A DNA stretch of 64,000 nt from Psychromarinibacter halotolerans (GCF_029168315.1 NZ_JARGYD010000002.1:620001-684000), one strand, 5' to 3'; numbered from the stretch's first letter, positions 51,647 to 60,827 are shown. The notes: generated by a model from the sequence alone, not told the origin. Numbers and translations are program-made.

Positions 51647-52564
51647 TCAGGCGGTCCAGGCGTCGAGGATGTAGCGGCTGGTCATAAGGTCCAGGTGCGC
51701 GCCCCCGCCGTTCTTGAACACGGTGATCTCGTCGTCGGCCCCCCGCGCGAAACGGCCCGAGCCGAGGTCGTAGTAATCCGCGACGATGTCTTCCGGGGTG
51801 ATCACCCCGTCGGCCAATGGGGCCTTTAGTTCGCCAATATGGCCCAGCGTGGTGTCGCGGCTGTCGACGAAGATCCGCCCGCGCTGCATCACCGCGTCGT
51901 CGGCCTCGCGCATGTCGGGGCGATAGGCGCCGATCAGGTCGATGTGCTGGCCGGGGCGCAGCCAGTCGCCCTTCAGAAGCGGTTCGGTGGACATCGTGGC
52001 GCAAGTCACGATGTCGGCCTGGGCAACGGCGGCGGGAAGGTCCGTGACCGCCTGCGTGTCGGGGTAGTCCGCCGCGAGGGCTTCGGCCCCCGCAGGGCTT
52101 CGGTTCCAGACGATAAAGCGCGCGTCGGGGAAGCCTGCGCCATAGGCCTCGCGCAGGCTGCGGCCCACCGTGCCCGCGCCGACGATCAGGATCGTCCGGC
52201 TGTCCGGACGGGCGAGTTTCAGCGCGCCCAGCAGGCTGTCGCCCGCCGTCTTCCACTTGGTCACAAGGTGGAAGTCGATAATCGCCTGCAGCAGGCCGTC
52301 GGTGTCCGCGTACAGCGACACGCCACCGTTTACCGTGCCCAGCCCCGCCGCCTTGTTGCCCGGAAAGATCGTGGCGGATTTCACCGCGATCCCCAGCCCG
52401 CTGATCCACGCGCTGCGGCTTAGCAGGGTGTCATCGCCGCGATAAAGGAACGTGTCGTCCAGCGTGGCCTTCGGCAGGGCGTGACCGGCGACAAGGGCCT
52501 CGGTCAGGGCGTGCCAGCTCATGCGGGCCTCTGCCTCGGCGAAGGGGATGACGGGAACCGTCAT
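51647..52564 (-). CDS. Ornithine cyclodeaminase / mu-crystallin family protein
   Basis: The product has 305 residues. The Rossmann motif is ILIVGAGTVGRSLREAY and the family core includes IVTCATMSTEPLLKGDWLRP and GQHIDLIGAYRPDMREADD; KSATIFPGNKAAGLGTVNGG carries the conserved lysine and the substrate-side segment. The family contains ornithine cyclodeaminase, alanine dehydrogenase and ketimine reductase, so the exact reaction is open. Its start overlaps the upstream HAD gene (ATGA), making a two-gene operon. Confidence 0.9.
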   Translation of the reverse strand: MTVPVIPFAEAEARMSWHALTEALVAGHALPKATLDDTFLYRGDDTLLSRSAWISGLGIAVKSATIFPGNKAAGLGTVNGGVSLYADTDGLLQAIIDFHLVTKWKTAGDSLLGALKLARPDSRTILIVGAGTVGRSLREAYGAGFPDARFIVWNRSPAGAEALAADYPDTQAVTDLPAAVAQADIVTCATMSTEPLLKGDWLRPGQHIDLIGAYRPDMREADDAVMQRGRIFVDSRDTTLGHIGELKAPLADGVITPEDIVADYYDLGSGRFARGADDEITVFKNGGGAHLDLMTSRYILDAWTA

Positions 52565-53187
52565 GCCGCCGCTTCTTCCGGGGTCAGAAGGCCTTCGGCC
52601 ACCAGCCGGTCGGCGAAACCCTGCGGTTCCTCGAACAGGTGGACCTGCCAGCCCCGGGCGCGGGCGGCGTCGATGTTCTCGGGCCGGTCGTCGGCGAACA
52701 ACAGTGCCTCGGGCGCGAGGCCGGTGCCGGCCTCGACATGGGCGTAGATCTCGGGCTCGGGCTTGATGGTGCGCAATTCACCCGAGATGAAGCGGCGGTC
52801 GAATTCGGTCAGCACGGGATAGGCGGCATCGGCCAGCGCCAGCGTCGGGATGCCGAAGTTCGATAAGGCGAAGGTCGGGATGCCCTTGGCCCGCAGCGCG
52901 CGCAGCAGCACGGCGCTGTGCGGGATATCGGGCTGCGCCATCTCGATCCAGTTGTCGTACCACGCGCGGATGTTGTCGGCGTGCGCCGGGTATTGCGCGG
53001 CGGTCTCGGCGACAAGGTCGGCCAGATGCTCGCCCCGGTCGGACCGCAGGTTCATCTCTTCCAGCGGAACCTCGGCGAACAGCTTTTCGCGCGCCTCGCG
53101 GCCGATCCGGGCATCGTACCATGCCTCGGGATTCCACTTGATCAGCACGTTTCCGAAATCGAAAACGACCGCTTCGATGCCTGCCAT
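52561..53187 (-). CDS. HAD-superfamily hydrolase (YihX-like)
   Basis: The product has 208 residues from the ATG at 53187, with GGAGG seven bases upstream. HAD motif I is VVFDFGNVLIKWNPEAWY, motif II the Ser of TFALSNFG, motif III the Lys of RTIKPEPEIY and motif IV LLFADDRPENIDAARA. This set is typical of small phosphatases such as YihX (glucose-1-phosphatase). The substrate is not defined. It is overlapped by the downstream ornithine cyclodeaminase-like gene. Confidence 0.9.
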   Translation of the reverse strand: MAGIEAVVFDFGNVLIKWNPEAWYDARIGREAREKLFAEVPLEEMNLRSDRGEHLADLVAETAAQYPAHADNIRAWYDNWIEMAQPDIPHSAVLLRALRAKGIPTFALSNFGIPTLALADAAYPVLTEFDRRFISGELRTIKPEPEIYAHVEAGTGLAPEALLFADDRPENIDAARARGWQVHLFEEPQGFADRLVAEGLLTPEEAAA

Positions 53188-53244
53188 GACGCCCTCCGTG
53201 TTCACGCGTCCAAGTGGTAGCGGGCGGCGAACGGGTTGGAAAGG

Positions 53245-53682
53245 TCAGCGGCGCCGCAGCGCGTCTTCCAGTGCCTGAAGAAAGCGGGACCGGTCGGCCT
53301 TTCTGAATCCCTTGCCGGATCCCTGACGGAACGGGTCCGCGGCGCGCAGGTCGGTCATCAGGTCGCGCATGGCCAGCGCGTTGCCGATGTTGGTCGCGGT
53401 CAGCTGTTCGCCATTGGGCTTCAACACCATCGCCCCAGCCGCGACGCAGCGGGCGGCCAACGGGATATCCGACGTCACCACGATGTCGCCAGCGGTGGCG
53501 CGGTCGGCGATCCACATGTCGGCGACGTCGGGGCCTTCGGGGACGAATACCGTCTCTATCAAGGGGTTTTGAGACGGGCGAAGCCCGCCATTCGCCACCT
53601 GGACGACGGGTTCGCGGTGGCGGGTCGCCACCTTCTCGATCTCCTGCTTTACCGGGCAGGCATCCGCGTCGACATAAATCAT
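53245..53682 (-). CDS. UPF0178 (YaiI/YqxD) family protein
   Basis: The product has 145 residues. The ATG at 53682 overlaps the glycosyltransferase stop by one base. The N-terminus MIYVDADACPVKQEIEKVAT is the family signature; SQNPLIETVFVPEGPDVADM and GDIVVTSDIPLAARCV with KPNGEQLTATNIG complete the pattern. The fold is PIN-like with conserved acidic residues, suggesting a nuclease, though no activity is established. Confidence 0.92.
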   Translation of the reverse strand: MIYVDADACPVKQEIEKVATRHREPVVQVANGGLRPSQNPLIETVFVPEGPDVADMWIADRATAGDIVVTSDIPLAARCVAAGAMVLKPNGEQLTATNIGNALAMRDLMTDLRAADPFRQGSGKGFRKADRSRFLQALEDALRRR

Positions 53683-54581
53683 CAGTGGGGTCCGTGGCGG
53701 ACGATCAGGTCCGCGTCCATGAAACAGCCAAAGCCAAGGTCGGCGGCTTTCAGGGCCAGCGCCTCGGTCTCGATATGCAGCTGATAGGGGGTTTCGGGGA
53801 AATCCGCACCGCCGGCGATCACGTCGCGGCGGATCAGCAGGAAGGTGCCGCCGACGCAGGACAGCGGCTGGATCCCGCAGCCGGGCGCGGGCGAGTAGCG
53901 AAAGAAGCCGGTGGGCGGCTGGTACAGCCCGTCGCGCAGGAAACGCCGGACCGACCGGTCGCTGGGCGCGCGGGTGTAGCGGAACGAGTTGCGGTCGAAC
54001 ACCGTGTCGTCGCCGTGCCGCAGACAGTTCGCCGCAAGGATCGGCGCATTCCAGTCCAGCGCGCGGCGCAGGGCGTCGGGCGGGATCACCGCCATGTCGG
54101 CGTCGATGCACAGGACGAAGGCGGCGGGCGTGTCCATCGCTGCGGCCAGCAGGCGGTTGCGGCAGGCGGCGATGGCGGCGCGACGGGCGCGTTGCACACT
54201 CTTTTCTGTACGTGTCGCGCGGGCATGGCTGGCGCCGATATCGTGCTTGATGAACTGGGTCGAGGCATAGCCCCGCGCGGCAGCCAGCATGGCGCGGGCG
54301 GCGGCCTCGGTCCCGTCGGTCGAGTCGCTTTCCAGCACGATCCAGTGCAGCCGGTCCTTCGGATACTCCAGCGCATCGACGAGCGCGGCATAGGCGGGCA
54401 GGCTGGCCTCGGCATCCTTGCAGGGGGTGACGATGGCGACCTGCGGGTGGTCGGTTACCGCCCGCCGTTCCGGCAGGGGAAAGGCGGGCAGCGGGTGCTT
54501 GAACAGCGTGTGGCGCGGATGCCGTTCGCGCGCGTCGGCAAAGCGGGCCCAGGCGGCGTGGATGTCCGCCCGGATCCCCAT
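53682..54581 (-). CDS. Anp1/GT2-like glycosyltransferase
   Basis: The product has 299 residues. The nucleotide-sugar domain begins PQVAIVTPCKDAEASLPAYA, and the metal-binding DxD-type motif is in FVLCIDADMAVIPPDALRRA. The pattern WIVLESDSTDGTEAAARAML and LSCVGGTFLLIRRDVI resembles the fungal Anp1/Mnn9 mannosyltransferase group. There is no membrane segment. The start immediately follows the fghA stop, and YaiI follows with overlap; no polysaccharide cluster is present, so its acceptor is unknown. Confidence 0.75.
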   Translation of the reverse strand: MGIRADIHAAWARFADARERHPRHTLFKHPLPAFPLPERRAVTDHPQVAIVTPCKDAEASLPAYAALVDALEYPKDRLHWIVLESDSTDGTEAAARAMLAAARGYASTQFIKHDIGASHARATRTEKSVQRARRAAIAACRNRLLAAAMDTPAAFVLCIDADMAVIPPDALRRALDWNAPILAANCLRHGDDTVFDRNSFRYTRAPSDRSVRRFLRDGLYQPPTGFFRYSPAPGCGIQPLSCVGGTFLLIRRDVIAGGADFPETPYQLHIETEALALKAADLGFGCFMDADLIVRHGPH

Positions 54582-55412
54582 TCAGCCCAGCAGTTCTTCG
54601 GCGTGGAACGCGACGTGGTCGGCCATGAAGGTCGATACGAAGAAATAGCTGTGGTCATAGCCCGGTTGCATCCGGAACACCGCCTGCTGCCGCTTGGTTG
54701 CAATGGCGGAGGCCAGCGCTTCGGGTTTCAGCAGGTCAAGGAACTGGTCCTTGGTGCCGGTGTCGATCAGCATCGGACCGTCAAAACCGGTTTCGGCCAT
54801 CAGCAGGCTGGCGTCATGCGCCGCCCACTGGCCGCTGTCTTCGCCAAGATACGCCGTCAGCTGCTTCTGGCCCCAGTCGCTTTGCGTCGGGTTGCAGATT
54901 GGCGAGAAGGCGGACACCGAGCGGAACCGGCCCTTCAGCCGCATCGCCATCGTCAGCGCGCCGTGGCCGCCCATCGAGTGGCCGGTGATGCCCTGACGGT
55001 CGGGGTCCAGCGGGAATTCCCCGAACAGAAGCTGCGGCAGTTCGTCGGTGATGTAGTCCCACATGCGGAAATGCGGGTCCCACGGCGCCTGCGTGGCGTT
55101 CACGTAGAACCCCGCGCCCTGACCAAGGTCGTATGCGTCGTCATCCGCCACGCCTTCGCCGCGCGGCGAGGTGTCGGGGAACACCAGCGCGATGCCGGCC
55201 TCGGCGGCCCACGCCTGCGCGCCCGCTTTGGTCATCGCGTTCTCGTGGGTGCAGGTCAGGCCCGACAGATACCACAACACCGGAACGTCGCCGTCCTTCG
55301 CCTGCGGCGGCAGGAACAGCCCGAAGGTCATGTCGCAGGAGGTGCTGGTGGCAGTGTGGGTATAGACACCCTGCACGCCTCCGAAGCAGGCGTTTTCAGA
55401 TTTCGTTTCCAT
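54582..55412 (-). CDS. fghA: S-formylglutathione hydrolase
   Basis: The product has 276 residues, the normal length. It has the esterase D pattern: MTFGLFLPPQAKDGDVPVLW, YLSGLTCTHENAMTKAGAQ, FPDTSPRGEGVADDDAYDLG, the nucleophile elbow GHSMGGHGAL, and a C-terminal PGYDHSYFFVSTFMADH with the catalytic histidine. It releases formate and glutathione from S-formylglutathione, completing the route begun by AdhC. It lies in a run with an AEC permease upstream and a glycosyltransferase downstream, apart from adhC by about 7 kb. Confidence 0.96.
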   Translation of the reverse strand: METKSENACFGGVQGVYTHTATSTSCDMTFGLFLPPQAKDGDVPVLWYLSGLTCTHENAMTKAGAQAWAAEAGIALVFPDTSPRGEGVADDDAYDLGQGAGFYVNATQAPWDPHFRMWDYITDELPQLLFGEFPLDPDRQGITGHSMGGHGALTMAMRLKGRFRSVSAFSPICNPTQSDWGQKQLTAYLGEDSGQWAAHDASLLMAETGFDGPMLIDTGTKDQFLDLLKPEALASAIATKRQQAVFRMQPGYDHSYFFVSTFMADHVAFHAEELLG

Positions 55413-55454
55413 AGGACTCTCCGCTTGGCTGCTGCCTTTTTGGTTGCGGTCTGG

Positions 55455-56393
55455 CTACTGGAAGGCGGTGAATTGGGCAAGCCACGCAAGGACAAGCGAA
55501 ACGGTGACGATGGACGCGGCGGTCGAGATCAGGATCGTCGCCGACACGCGGTGCGGCGCGACCCCGTAATACTGCGCGACCATGTAGATATTGCCCGCCG
55601 TCGGCAGCGCGGCCGAGGCGATCATGACGGCGGCGGCATAGGGCTCGACCGGCCAGATCACGATGGCGGCCAGCGCCACGAAGGCCGGGTGGATCACCAG
55701 TTTGCCAAAGGACAACCACGCGGCGACCGAAAGGCGTTCGGCCGACTTGCTGGCCAGCGAGGCGCCAATGGCGAACAGAGCGCCGGGCGTCGCGGCGTTG
55801 CCCAACAGCGTCAGGAATTCATTCGCCGGGGTCGGTATCGAGATTTCCAGCGCCGAGACGCTGAAGCCCGCGAAGATCGACACCAGCATCGGGTTGCTGA
55901 CAAGCCCAACGGCCACCGTCCGGAACACGCGGGGCGACAACCGTTCCCGGCTGCCGGTGATCAGGATCACGATCAGGGATCCGAACACGCCAAGGTCCAC
56001 AGCCAGCATCATCATGATGTAGCCGACCGCCGCGTCTCCCATCAGCAGCGCCAGCATCGGGATGCCAAGAAAGCCGATGTTGCCGATCGCGGCGCACTGC
56101 GCCTCGACTGCCGCTTCCGCGACAGGCACCTTGCGCCACATCGCCACCGCGGTGAACACCGCATAGGCGGCCCCGGTCGCGGCAAGGTAGACCAGCATGA
56201 ACCGCCCGTCGAAAACCTCGCCGAAGCTGAGGTTGGCGGAGAAGCGGAACAGCATCGCGGACAGGGCGAAAAAGAAGACGAACCGGGTCAGCGCGTTCGC
56301 CGCGGCCTCGGAAAAGAACTTCGAAGCCGCTGCGGCGTATCCGACGCCGATCAGCAGGAAGAAGGGTAACGTCTTCAGGAAAATCTCGACCAT
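55455..56393 (-). CDS. AEC-family (auxin efflux carrier) permease
   Basis: The product has 312 residues with about 10 hydrophobic segments in two halves. FLLIGVGYAAAASKFFSEAA at the start and SVSALEISIPTPANEFLTLL in the middle, then FALSAMLFRFSANLS and LPTAGNIYMVAQYYGV near the end, follow the AEC pattern (PF03547). Bacterial members move organic acids such as malate or malonate, or auxin-like compounds. The gene is 42 bases upstream of fghA on the same strand. Confidence 0.9.
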   Translation of the reverse strand: MVEIFLKTLPFFLLIGVGYAAAASKFFSEAAANALTRFVFFFALSAMLFRFSANLSFGEVFDGRFMLVYLAATGAAYAVFTAVAMWRKVPVAEAAVEAQCAAIGNIGFLGIPMLALLMGDAAVGYIMMMLAVDLGVFGSLIVILITGSRERLSPRVFRTVAVGLVSNPMLVSIFAGFSVSALEISIPTPANEFLTLLGNAATPGALFAIGASLASKSAERLSVAAWLSFGKLVIHPAFVALAAIVIWPVEPYAAAVMIASAALPTAGNIYMVAQYYGVAPHRVSATILISTAASIVTVSLVLAWLAQFTAFQ

Positions 56394-56467
56394 GAACCCG
56401 CATTAGCAGCTTGTCCGTTCGGCCGGAATGGGGCTGGACCGTTTTTGCGAACCCAGCCCTTCGCCGC

Positions 56468-57442
56468 CTAGCCGCTGCCGATCAGCACCCCTGCCGCGAA
56501 GACCAGCGCGCCGCCCAGCACCACCTGAAACGCCGCGCGCAGAAACGGTGTCTGCATGTACCGTTTCTGAATCCATGCGATGGCCCACAATTCGACGAAG
56601 ACGACGATGGTGGCGACGATGGTGGCGGTCCAGAAATGCGGAATCAGGTAGGGCAACGCGTGGCCCAGACCGCCCAGCGTGGTCATCACACCGGCGGCGA
56701 TCCCGCGCTTCAGCGGCGAGCCTCGGCCCGACAGTTCGCCGTCGTCGGACGCCGCTTCGGTGAAGCCCATCGAGATGCCCGCGCCAACAGAGGCGGCAAG
56801 ACCGACAAGGAATGTCGTCCACGTATCCTGTGTTGCGAAGGCCGTCGCGAAGATCGGCGCAAGGGTCGAGACCGACCCGTCCATCAACCCGGCCAGCCCC
56901 GGCTGCACCCAAGTCAGCACGAATTGCCGGTGCGAGGCGCGGCTTTCCTCGTCGCGGGTGTCGCCGTCCAGATGCTCGGCGACGAGTTCGTCGGCGCGTT
57001 TCTCGTGCTGCGCCTCGGCGGCGGCAAGATCGCCAAGCAGGCTGCGTGTCTCGGCGTCCTGCACGCGGGCGGCTGCGGTGCGATAGAACTGTTCGGCCTG
57101 CCGTTCCATCGCCTCGGCCTCGTCACGGATGCGTTCGATCGGCAGGTTTTCGACCAGCCAGACGGGCCGCCGGGCGTAATAGCCCGCGACATGCTCGCGC
57201 CGGATCAGCGGGATCACGTCGCCGAAGCGCGTGCGATGCAGGTCGATCAGCCTACGGCGGTGGCCATCTTCCTCGTCCGCCATGCCGTCGAACACGGCGG
57301 CGCTTGCCGGGAACTCGGCCCGCAGCCGTTCGGCGTACTGGCGGTAGATGCGCGCGTCGTCCTCTTCCGACGAAATCGCAAGCGCAAGGATCTCTTGCTC
57401 GGACAGATCGCGGAACCGGCGGCGACCAAAGGCTGGAAACAT
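56468..57442 (-). CDS. mbfA: Membrane-bound ferritin-like iron exporter MbfA
   Basis: The product has 324 residues from the ATG at 57442 (or 328 from 57454, which would abut the Irr box). The N-terminal half is a rubrerythrin/ferritin-like domain with metal ligands in ALAISSEEDDARIYRQYAER, DGMADEEDGHRRRL and AAAEAQHEKRADEL. The C-terminal half is a VIT1-type membrane domain (LAGLMDGSVSTLAPIFATAF, GISMGFTEAASDDGELSGRG). This fusion is MbfA, which exports iron and protects against iron overload and peroxide in Agrobacterium and Bradyrhizobium, under control of Irr. Confidence 0.92.
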   Translation of the reverse strand: MFPAFGRRRFRDLSEQEILALAISSEEDDARIYRQYAERLRAEFPASAAVFDGMADEEDGHRRRLIDLHRTRFGDVIPLIRREHVAGYYARRPVWLVENLPIERIRDEAEAMERQAEQFYRTAAARVQDAETRSLLGDLAAAEAQHEKRADELVAEHLDGDTRDEESRASHRQFVLTWVQPGLAGLMDGSVSTLAPIFATAFATQDTWTTFLVGLAASVGAGISMGFTEAASDDGELSGRGSPLKRGIAAGVMTTLGGLGHALPYLIPHFWTATIVATIVVFVELWAIAWIQKRYMQTPFLRAAFQVVLGGALVFAAGVLIGSG

Positions 57443-57457
57443 GACTGCACCCATGAA

Positions 57458-57472
57458 TTAGAATGATTCTAA
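57458..57472 (-). promoter_or_regulatory. Irr-type iron control element of mbfA
   Basis: TTAGAA-TGA-TTCTAA is a perfect palindrome ending 15 bases before the mbfA ATG. It has the form of the iron control element bound by Irr in alphaproteobacteria, and mbfA is a known Irr target elsewhere. Position over the start region fits repression in low iron. Confidence 0.72.
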
Positions 57473-57587
57473 GGTAGGCACTTCCGCGCCATATGCAAGA
57501 GGCAGCAGGCCGCCGTTCCCCGCGGTCGTTGTTGCCCGAACTGAACCGTCCGGTTTATGTTCGGGAAAGCCACTGTACGGGGAAGAC

Positions 57588-58208
57588 ATGACCGCCGGGA
57601 CGGGTGCCATCAAGCAGGGACGCAAGTTCGACCAAGTGGTCGAGGGCGCCCGCGAAATCTTCCTGAGCGCAGGCTTCGAAGGGGCGAGCGTCGACGACAT
57701 CGCGCGCGCCGCACAAGTGTCGAAGGCGACGCTGTACAGCTACTTTCCCGACAAGCGGCGCCTGTTCATGGAAGTGGCGCAGCGCGAATGCCAGCGACAG
57801 GCCGAGGCCGCGATCGCGCGCATCCAGATGGCGGGACCGGCCAGCGACGTTCTGTACGAAGCGGCCACCGAGATGACCGGCTTTTTCCTGTCCGAGTTCG
57901 GGCGCCAGACTTACCGCATCGCCGTGTCCGAGGCCGAACGCTTCCCTGAGCTGGGACGCGCGTTCTTCGCCTCGGGTCCGACGCAGGCGCGCAATGCGCT
58001 GGTCAGTTATCTTGGCGACCGCATCGACGCTGGCGAGCTTGAGATCGACGACGTCGCCTTCGCAGCCGAGCAGTTCATCGAACTGTGCAAGGCCGGGCTG
58101 CACATCGAATGGGTGATGGGTATCCGCGAAGAGTTCACCCAAGACGAGGTCAGCCGGGTGATCCGCGGCGCGGTCGAGATGTTTCTGGCCCGTTACGGTC
58201 GCCGCTAG
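57588..58208 (+). CDS. TetR-family transcriptional regulator
   Basis: The product has 206 residues. The N-terminal HTH is AREIFLSAGFEGASVDDIAR, AAQVSKATLYSYFPDKRRL, a textbook TetR domain. The C-terminal ligand-binding part is helical, with MTGFFLSEFGRQTYRIAVSE, and resembles the AefR-like C-terminal domain. It is divergent from mbfA but separated from the Irr element by 115 bases. It converges with the NYN gene, and their stop codons overlap by 4 bases. Confidence 0.93.
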   Translation: MTAGTGAIKQGRKFDQVVEGAREIFLSAGFEGASVDDIARAAQVSKATLYSYFPDKRRLFMEVAQRECQRQAEAAIARIQMAGPASDVLYEAATEMTGFFLSEFGRQTYRIAVSEAERFPELGRAFFASGPTQARNALVSYLGDRIDAGELEIDDVAFAAEQFIELCKAGLHIEWVMGIREEFTQDEVSRVIRGAVEMFLARYGRR

Positions 58209-58915
58209 TCGAGCCGCCGCACCTGAAGCTGGTTGCCGGTCTTCCGGGTCTCGAAGCGTTTCAGCCCCTCGACAAGGTCCGACAGCTTGCGCTTGCCATA
58301 GGTCCGGGTGTCGAAGTCCGGGTTGTCGGCGGTGATGTACTGGCCGATCTGCCCCAGCGCATACCATTCGTCGTCCTGCTGGATCTTGTCCATGGCGCGC
58401 AGGATCAGCGGGATCGCCTGTGTCGGCTGCTGCTTGCCCGGGGCGGGCGGCGCGCCCTTCTCGGGCTCCGGCTCGTCCATGATGTTCTCGATCAGCACGA
58501 AGCGGTTGCAGACGTTGCGCAGGCTTTCAGGGGCCTTGCCCTCGCCGATGCCGATCACGTCCAGACCCTGTTCGCGAATCCGGTTTGCCAGCGCGGTAAA
58601 GTCACTGTCCGACGACACCAGAACGAACCCGTCGAACCGTCCCGTGTGCAGGATGTCCATCGCGTCGATCACCAGACCGATGTCGCTGGCGTTCTTGCCC
58701 ACGGTGTTGGCGGTTTCCTGATGCGCGACCATGCCCAGCGTGCGAACTTCCTTGGCCCAAGCCGACAGGCGGCCCGACGACCAGTCGCCATACACCCGGC
58801 GCAGCGCGGGTTCGCCGAAGGTGGTGATTTCCTTCAGGATCGGCGCAGCGAACTTCGCGGGGATGTTGTCGGCGTCGATCAGGACGGCATAGAGCGGGCG
58901 GTCGCGGTCGGCCAT
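58205..58915 (-). CDS. NYN-domain protein (LabA-like) with C-terminal OST-HTH/LOTUS-like domain
   Basis: The product has 236 residues from the ATG at 58915; the upstream open frame lacks similarity. The NYN (PIN-like) nuclease domain has acidic motifs LYAVLIDADNIPAKFAAPIL, ASDIGLVIDAMDILHTGRFD and GFVLVSSDSDFTALANRIRE. The C-terminal 80 residues (MDKIQQDDEWYALGQIGQYI, RTYGKRKLSDLVEGLKRF) match the OST-HTH type RNA-binding domain. It is likely an RNase or RNA-binding factor of unknown target. Confidence 0.9.
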   Translation of the reverse strand: MADRDRPLYAVLIDADNIPAKFAAPILKEITTFGEPALRRVYGDWSSGRLSAWAKEVRTLGMVAHQETANTVGKNASDIGLVIDAMDILHTGRFDGFVLVSSDSDFTALANRIREQGLDVIGIGEGKAPESLRNVCNRFVLIENIMDEPEPEKGAPPAPGKQQPTQAIPLILRAMDKIQQDDEWYALGQIGQYITADNPDFDTRTYGKRKLSDLVEGLKRFETRKTGNQLQVRRLD

Positions 58916-59045
58916 TTGGGCCTCCTTTTGGGTCTGCACCATCGGCGGACCCATGACACAGCACCGGCCCGATGGGAAGGGCGGCGCGGTCGGTGGGAAA
59001 GGTGCGCGACGCGGCGCGCCGCACACCTTCGGTGGGATGTCGGGA

Positions 59046-59537
59046 TTACAGTGCCTCGAGCACCGCTTCACCGGACGAGATCTGGCATTCGCCCGGGTTC
59101 GGCTCGGCGCCGACGTGGGTGATCTTGCCGTTCTCGACGACGCAGACATACCGCTTGGACCGGCCGTACAGCCCGGCGGGGGGGGCGGTGAAATCCTGCC
59201 CCAGCGCCTTTGTCACCTCGCCGCCGGCGTCGGCCAGCATGGAGATCTCGGCATCGTCGGCGCCCAGCTGGGTGCCCCACGCCGACAGGGTGAACGGGTC
59301 GTTCACCGACAGGCAGATCACCTCGTCCACGCCCTTGCCGCGAATGTCGTCGGCGGTGCGCACGAAGCTTGGCATGTGCGCGGTCGAGCACACGCCGGTA
59401 AACGCACCGGGCAGCGCGAAGATCACCACCTTGCGGCCTTCAAGCTTCTCTCCCAGTTCGACTGGGGTCGGTCGCCCGTCTGCGTCCAATGTCAGGACCG
59501 TTCCGCCCGGAAACGTGTCGCCCACTTCGAGTGCCAT
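59046..59537 (-). CDS. Peroxiredoxin (Prx5 type)
   Basis: The product has 163 residues from the ATG at 59537. The peroxidatic cysteine is in FALPGAFTGVCSTAHMPSF. GVDEVICLSVNDPFTLSAWG and SKRYVCVVENGKITHVGAEP are typical of the redoxin/Prx5 group. The enzyme reduces hydrogen peroxide and organic peroxides with thiol donors. It is divergent from the ferredoxin reductase gene across 83 bases, and the NYN gene follows on the same strand. Confidence 0.94.
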   Translation of the reverse strand: MALEVGDTFPGGTVLTLDADGRPTPVELGEKLEGRKVVIFALPGAFTGVCSTAHMPSFVRTADDIRGKGVDEVICLSVNDPFTLSAWGTQLGADDAEISMLADAGGEVTKALGQDFTAPPAGLYGRSKRYVCVVENGKITHVGAEPNPGECQISSGEAVLEAL

Positions 59538-59620
59538 TCTCGGCATCCTTCCCTGATTGCCATTCGTCTGGCCGAAGATATAGGAATGTGCCGGCAAGCG
59601 ACAGTTCCGGGAGAAGATGG

Positions 59621-60826
59621 ATGGACGATATCGTTGTGATCGGGGCCGGGCAGGCCGGTGCGTCGCTGGTGGCGAAGCTGCGCAAGCTGGGGTTCGAGGG
59701 TAAGATCACCCTGATCGGCGAGGAACCCGCGCTTCCTTACGAACGCCCGCCGCTGTCGAAGGCCTATCTGATGGGCGATGTGGGGCAGGAACGGTTGTAC
59801 CTGCGGCCTGCCAGTTTCTATCAGGAAAACAACATCGAAGTGATCACCGGCCAGCCTGTCGACATGATCGACCGGGGCGGCAAGGAAGTGATCCTTGGCG
59901 ACCGTCGCATTCCCTATGACAAGCTGGCCCTGACCACCGGATCGATCCCGCGCAAGCTGCCCGCCGCGATTGGCGGCGACCTACCGGGCGTGTTCACCGT
60001 CCGCACCCTTGCCGACGTCGACGCGATGGAACCGCTGTTCCGCGAAGGCAAACGCGCGCTGGTCGTGGGCGGTGGGTACATCGGGCTCGAGGCGGCCGCC
60101 GTTGCCCGCAAGTCGGGCATGGAGGTCACCGTGGTCGAGATGGCCGACCGCATCCTGCAGCGCGTCGCCTCGCCCGAGACGTCGGACTATTTCCGTGCGC
60201 TGCACACCGAGAAGGGCGTCGACATCCGCGAAGGCACCGGCCTGCAGAAGCTGGTCGGCGGCGATCACGTCACTGGCGCAGTTCTCAGCCATGGCGAGGA
60301 ACTGCCGGTGGACGTGGTGATCGTGGGGATCGGCATCGCACCGGCCATCGCGCTGGCCGAAGCCTGCGAACTGGTGATCGAGAACGGCATCCGCACCGAC
60401 GCGCAGGGCCGCACCTCGGACGAGGATATCTGGTCCGCCGGCGATTGCGCGTCGTTCCCCTACAAGGGCGGGCGCATCCGGCTGGAATCGGTGCAGAACG
60501 CCATCGACCAGGCGGAATGCGTGGCCGAAAACATGCTGGGCGCGGGCAAGGAATACGTGCCCTATCCGTGGTTCTGGTCCGACCAGTACGATTGCAAGCT
60601 GCAGATCGCGGGCCTGTCGACCGGGTACGACCGGATCGTCACGCGCGGTTCGGGCTGGGCGACGTCGTTCTGGTACTTCAAGGGCGACCAGTTCCTTGCC
60701 GTTGACTCGATGAACGACGCGCGCAGCTACATGGTGGGCAAGCGCCTGCTGGAGATGGGCAAGAACCCCGACCCCGAGGCGATCGCCAACCCCGAAACCG
60801 AGCTGAAGACTCTGTTGAAGGCCTGA
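59621..60826 (+). CDS. FAD-dependent ferredoxin/rubredoxin reductase
   Basis: The product has 401 residues from the ATG at 59621 (CGGGAGAAG upstream). FAD motif IVVIGAGQAGASLVAKLRKL, the YERPPLSKAYLMG segment, the NAD motif ALVVGGGYIGLEAAAVARKS, and SAGDCASFPYKGGRIRLESV define the oxygenase-coupled NADH-ferredoxin reductase family (putidaredoxin reductase type). It passes electrons from NADH to a ferredoxin, often for a P450 or dioxygenase; no such partner is in this window. rsmD follows after one base. Confidence 0.94.
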   Translation: MDDIVVIGAGQAGASLVAKLRKLGFEGKITLIGEEPALPYERPPLSKAYLMGDVGQERLYLRPASFYQENNIEVITGQPVDMIDRGGKEVILGDRRIPYDKLALTTGSIPRKLPAAIGGDLPGVFTVRTLADVDAMEPLFREGKRALVVGGGYIGLEAAAVARKSGMEVTVVEMADRILQRVASPETSDYFRALHTEKGVDIREGTGLQKLVGGDHVTGAVLSHGEELPVDVVIVGIGIAPAIALAEACELVIENGIRTDAQGRTSDEDIWSAGDCASFPYKGGRIRLESVQNAIDQAECVAENMLGAGKEYVPYPWFWSDQYDCKLQIAGLSTGYDRIVTRGSGWATSFWYFKGDQFLAVDSMNDARSYMVGKRLLEMGKNPDPEAIANPETELKTLLKA

Positions 60827-60827
60827 C

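Noticed and set aside
53685..56369. Long plus-strand frame opposite the glycosyltransferase, fghA and AEC genes
   Set aside because: It is a mirror of three supported genes, with no ribosome site or recognisable domain.
56430..56459. Terminator after mbfA
   Set aside because: GGGCTGG/CCAGCCC can pair, but the loop is 15 bases and contains the only T-run, so it is not a proper rho-independent terminator.
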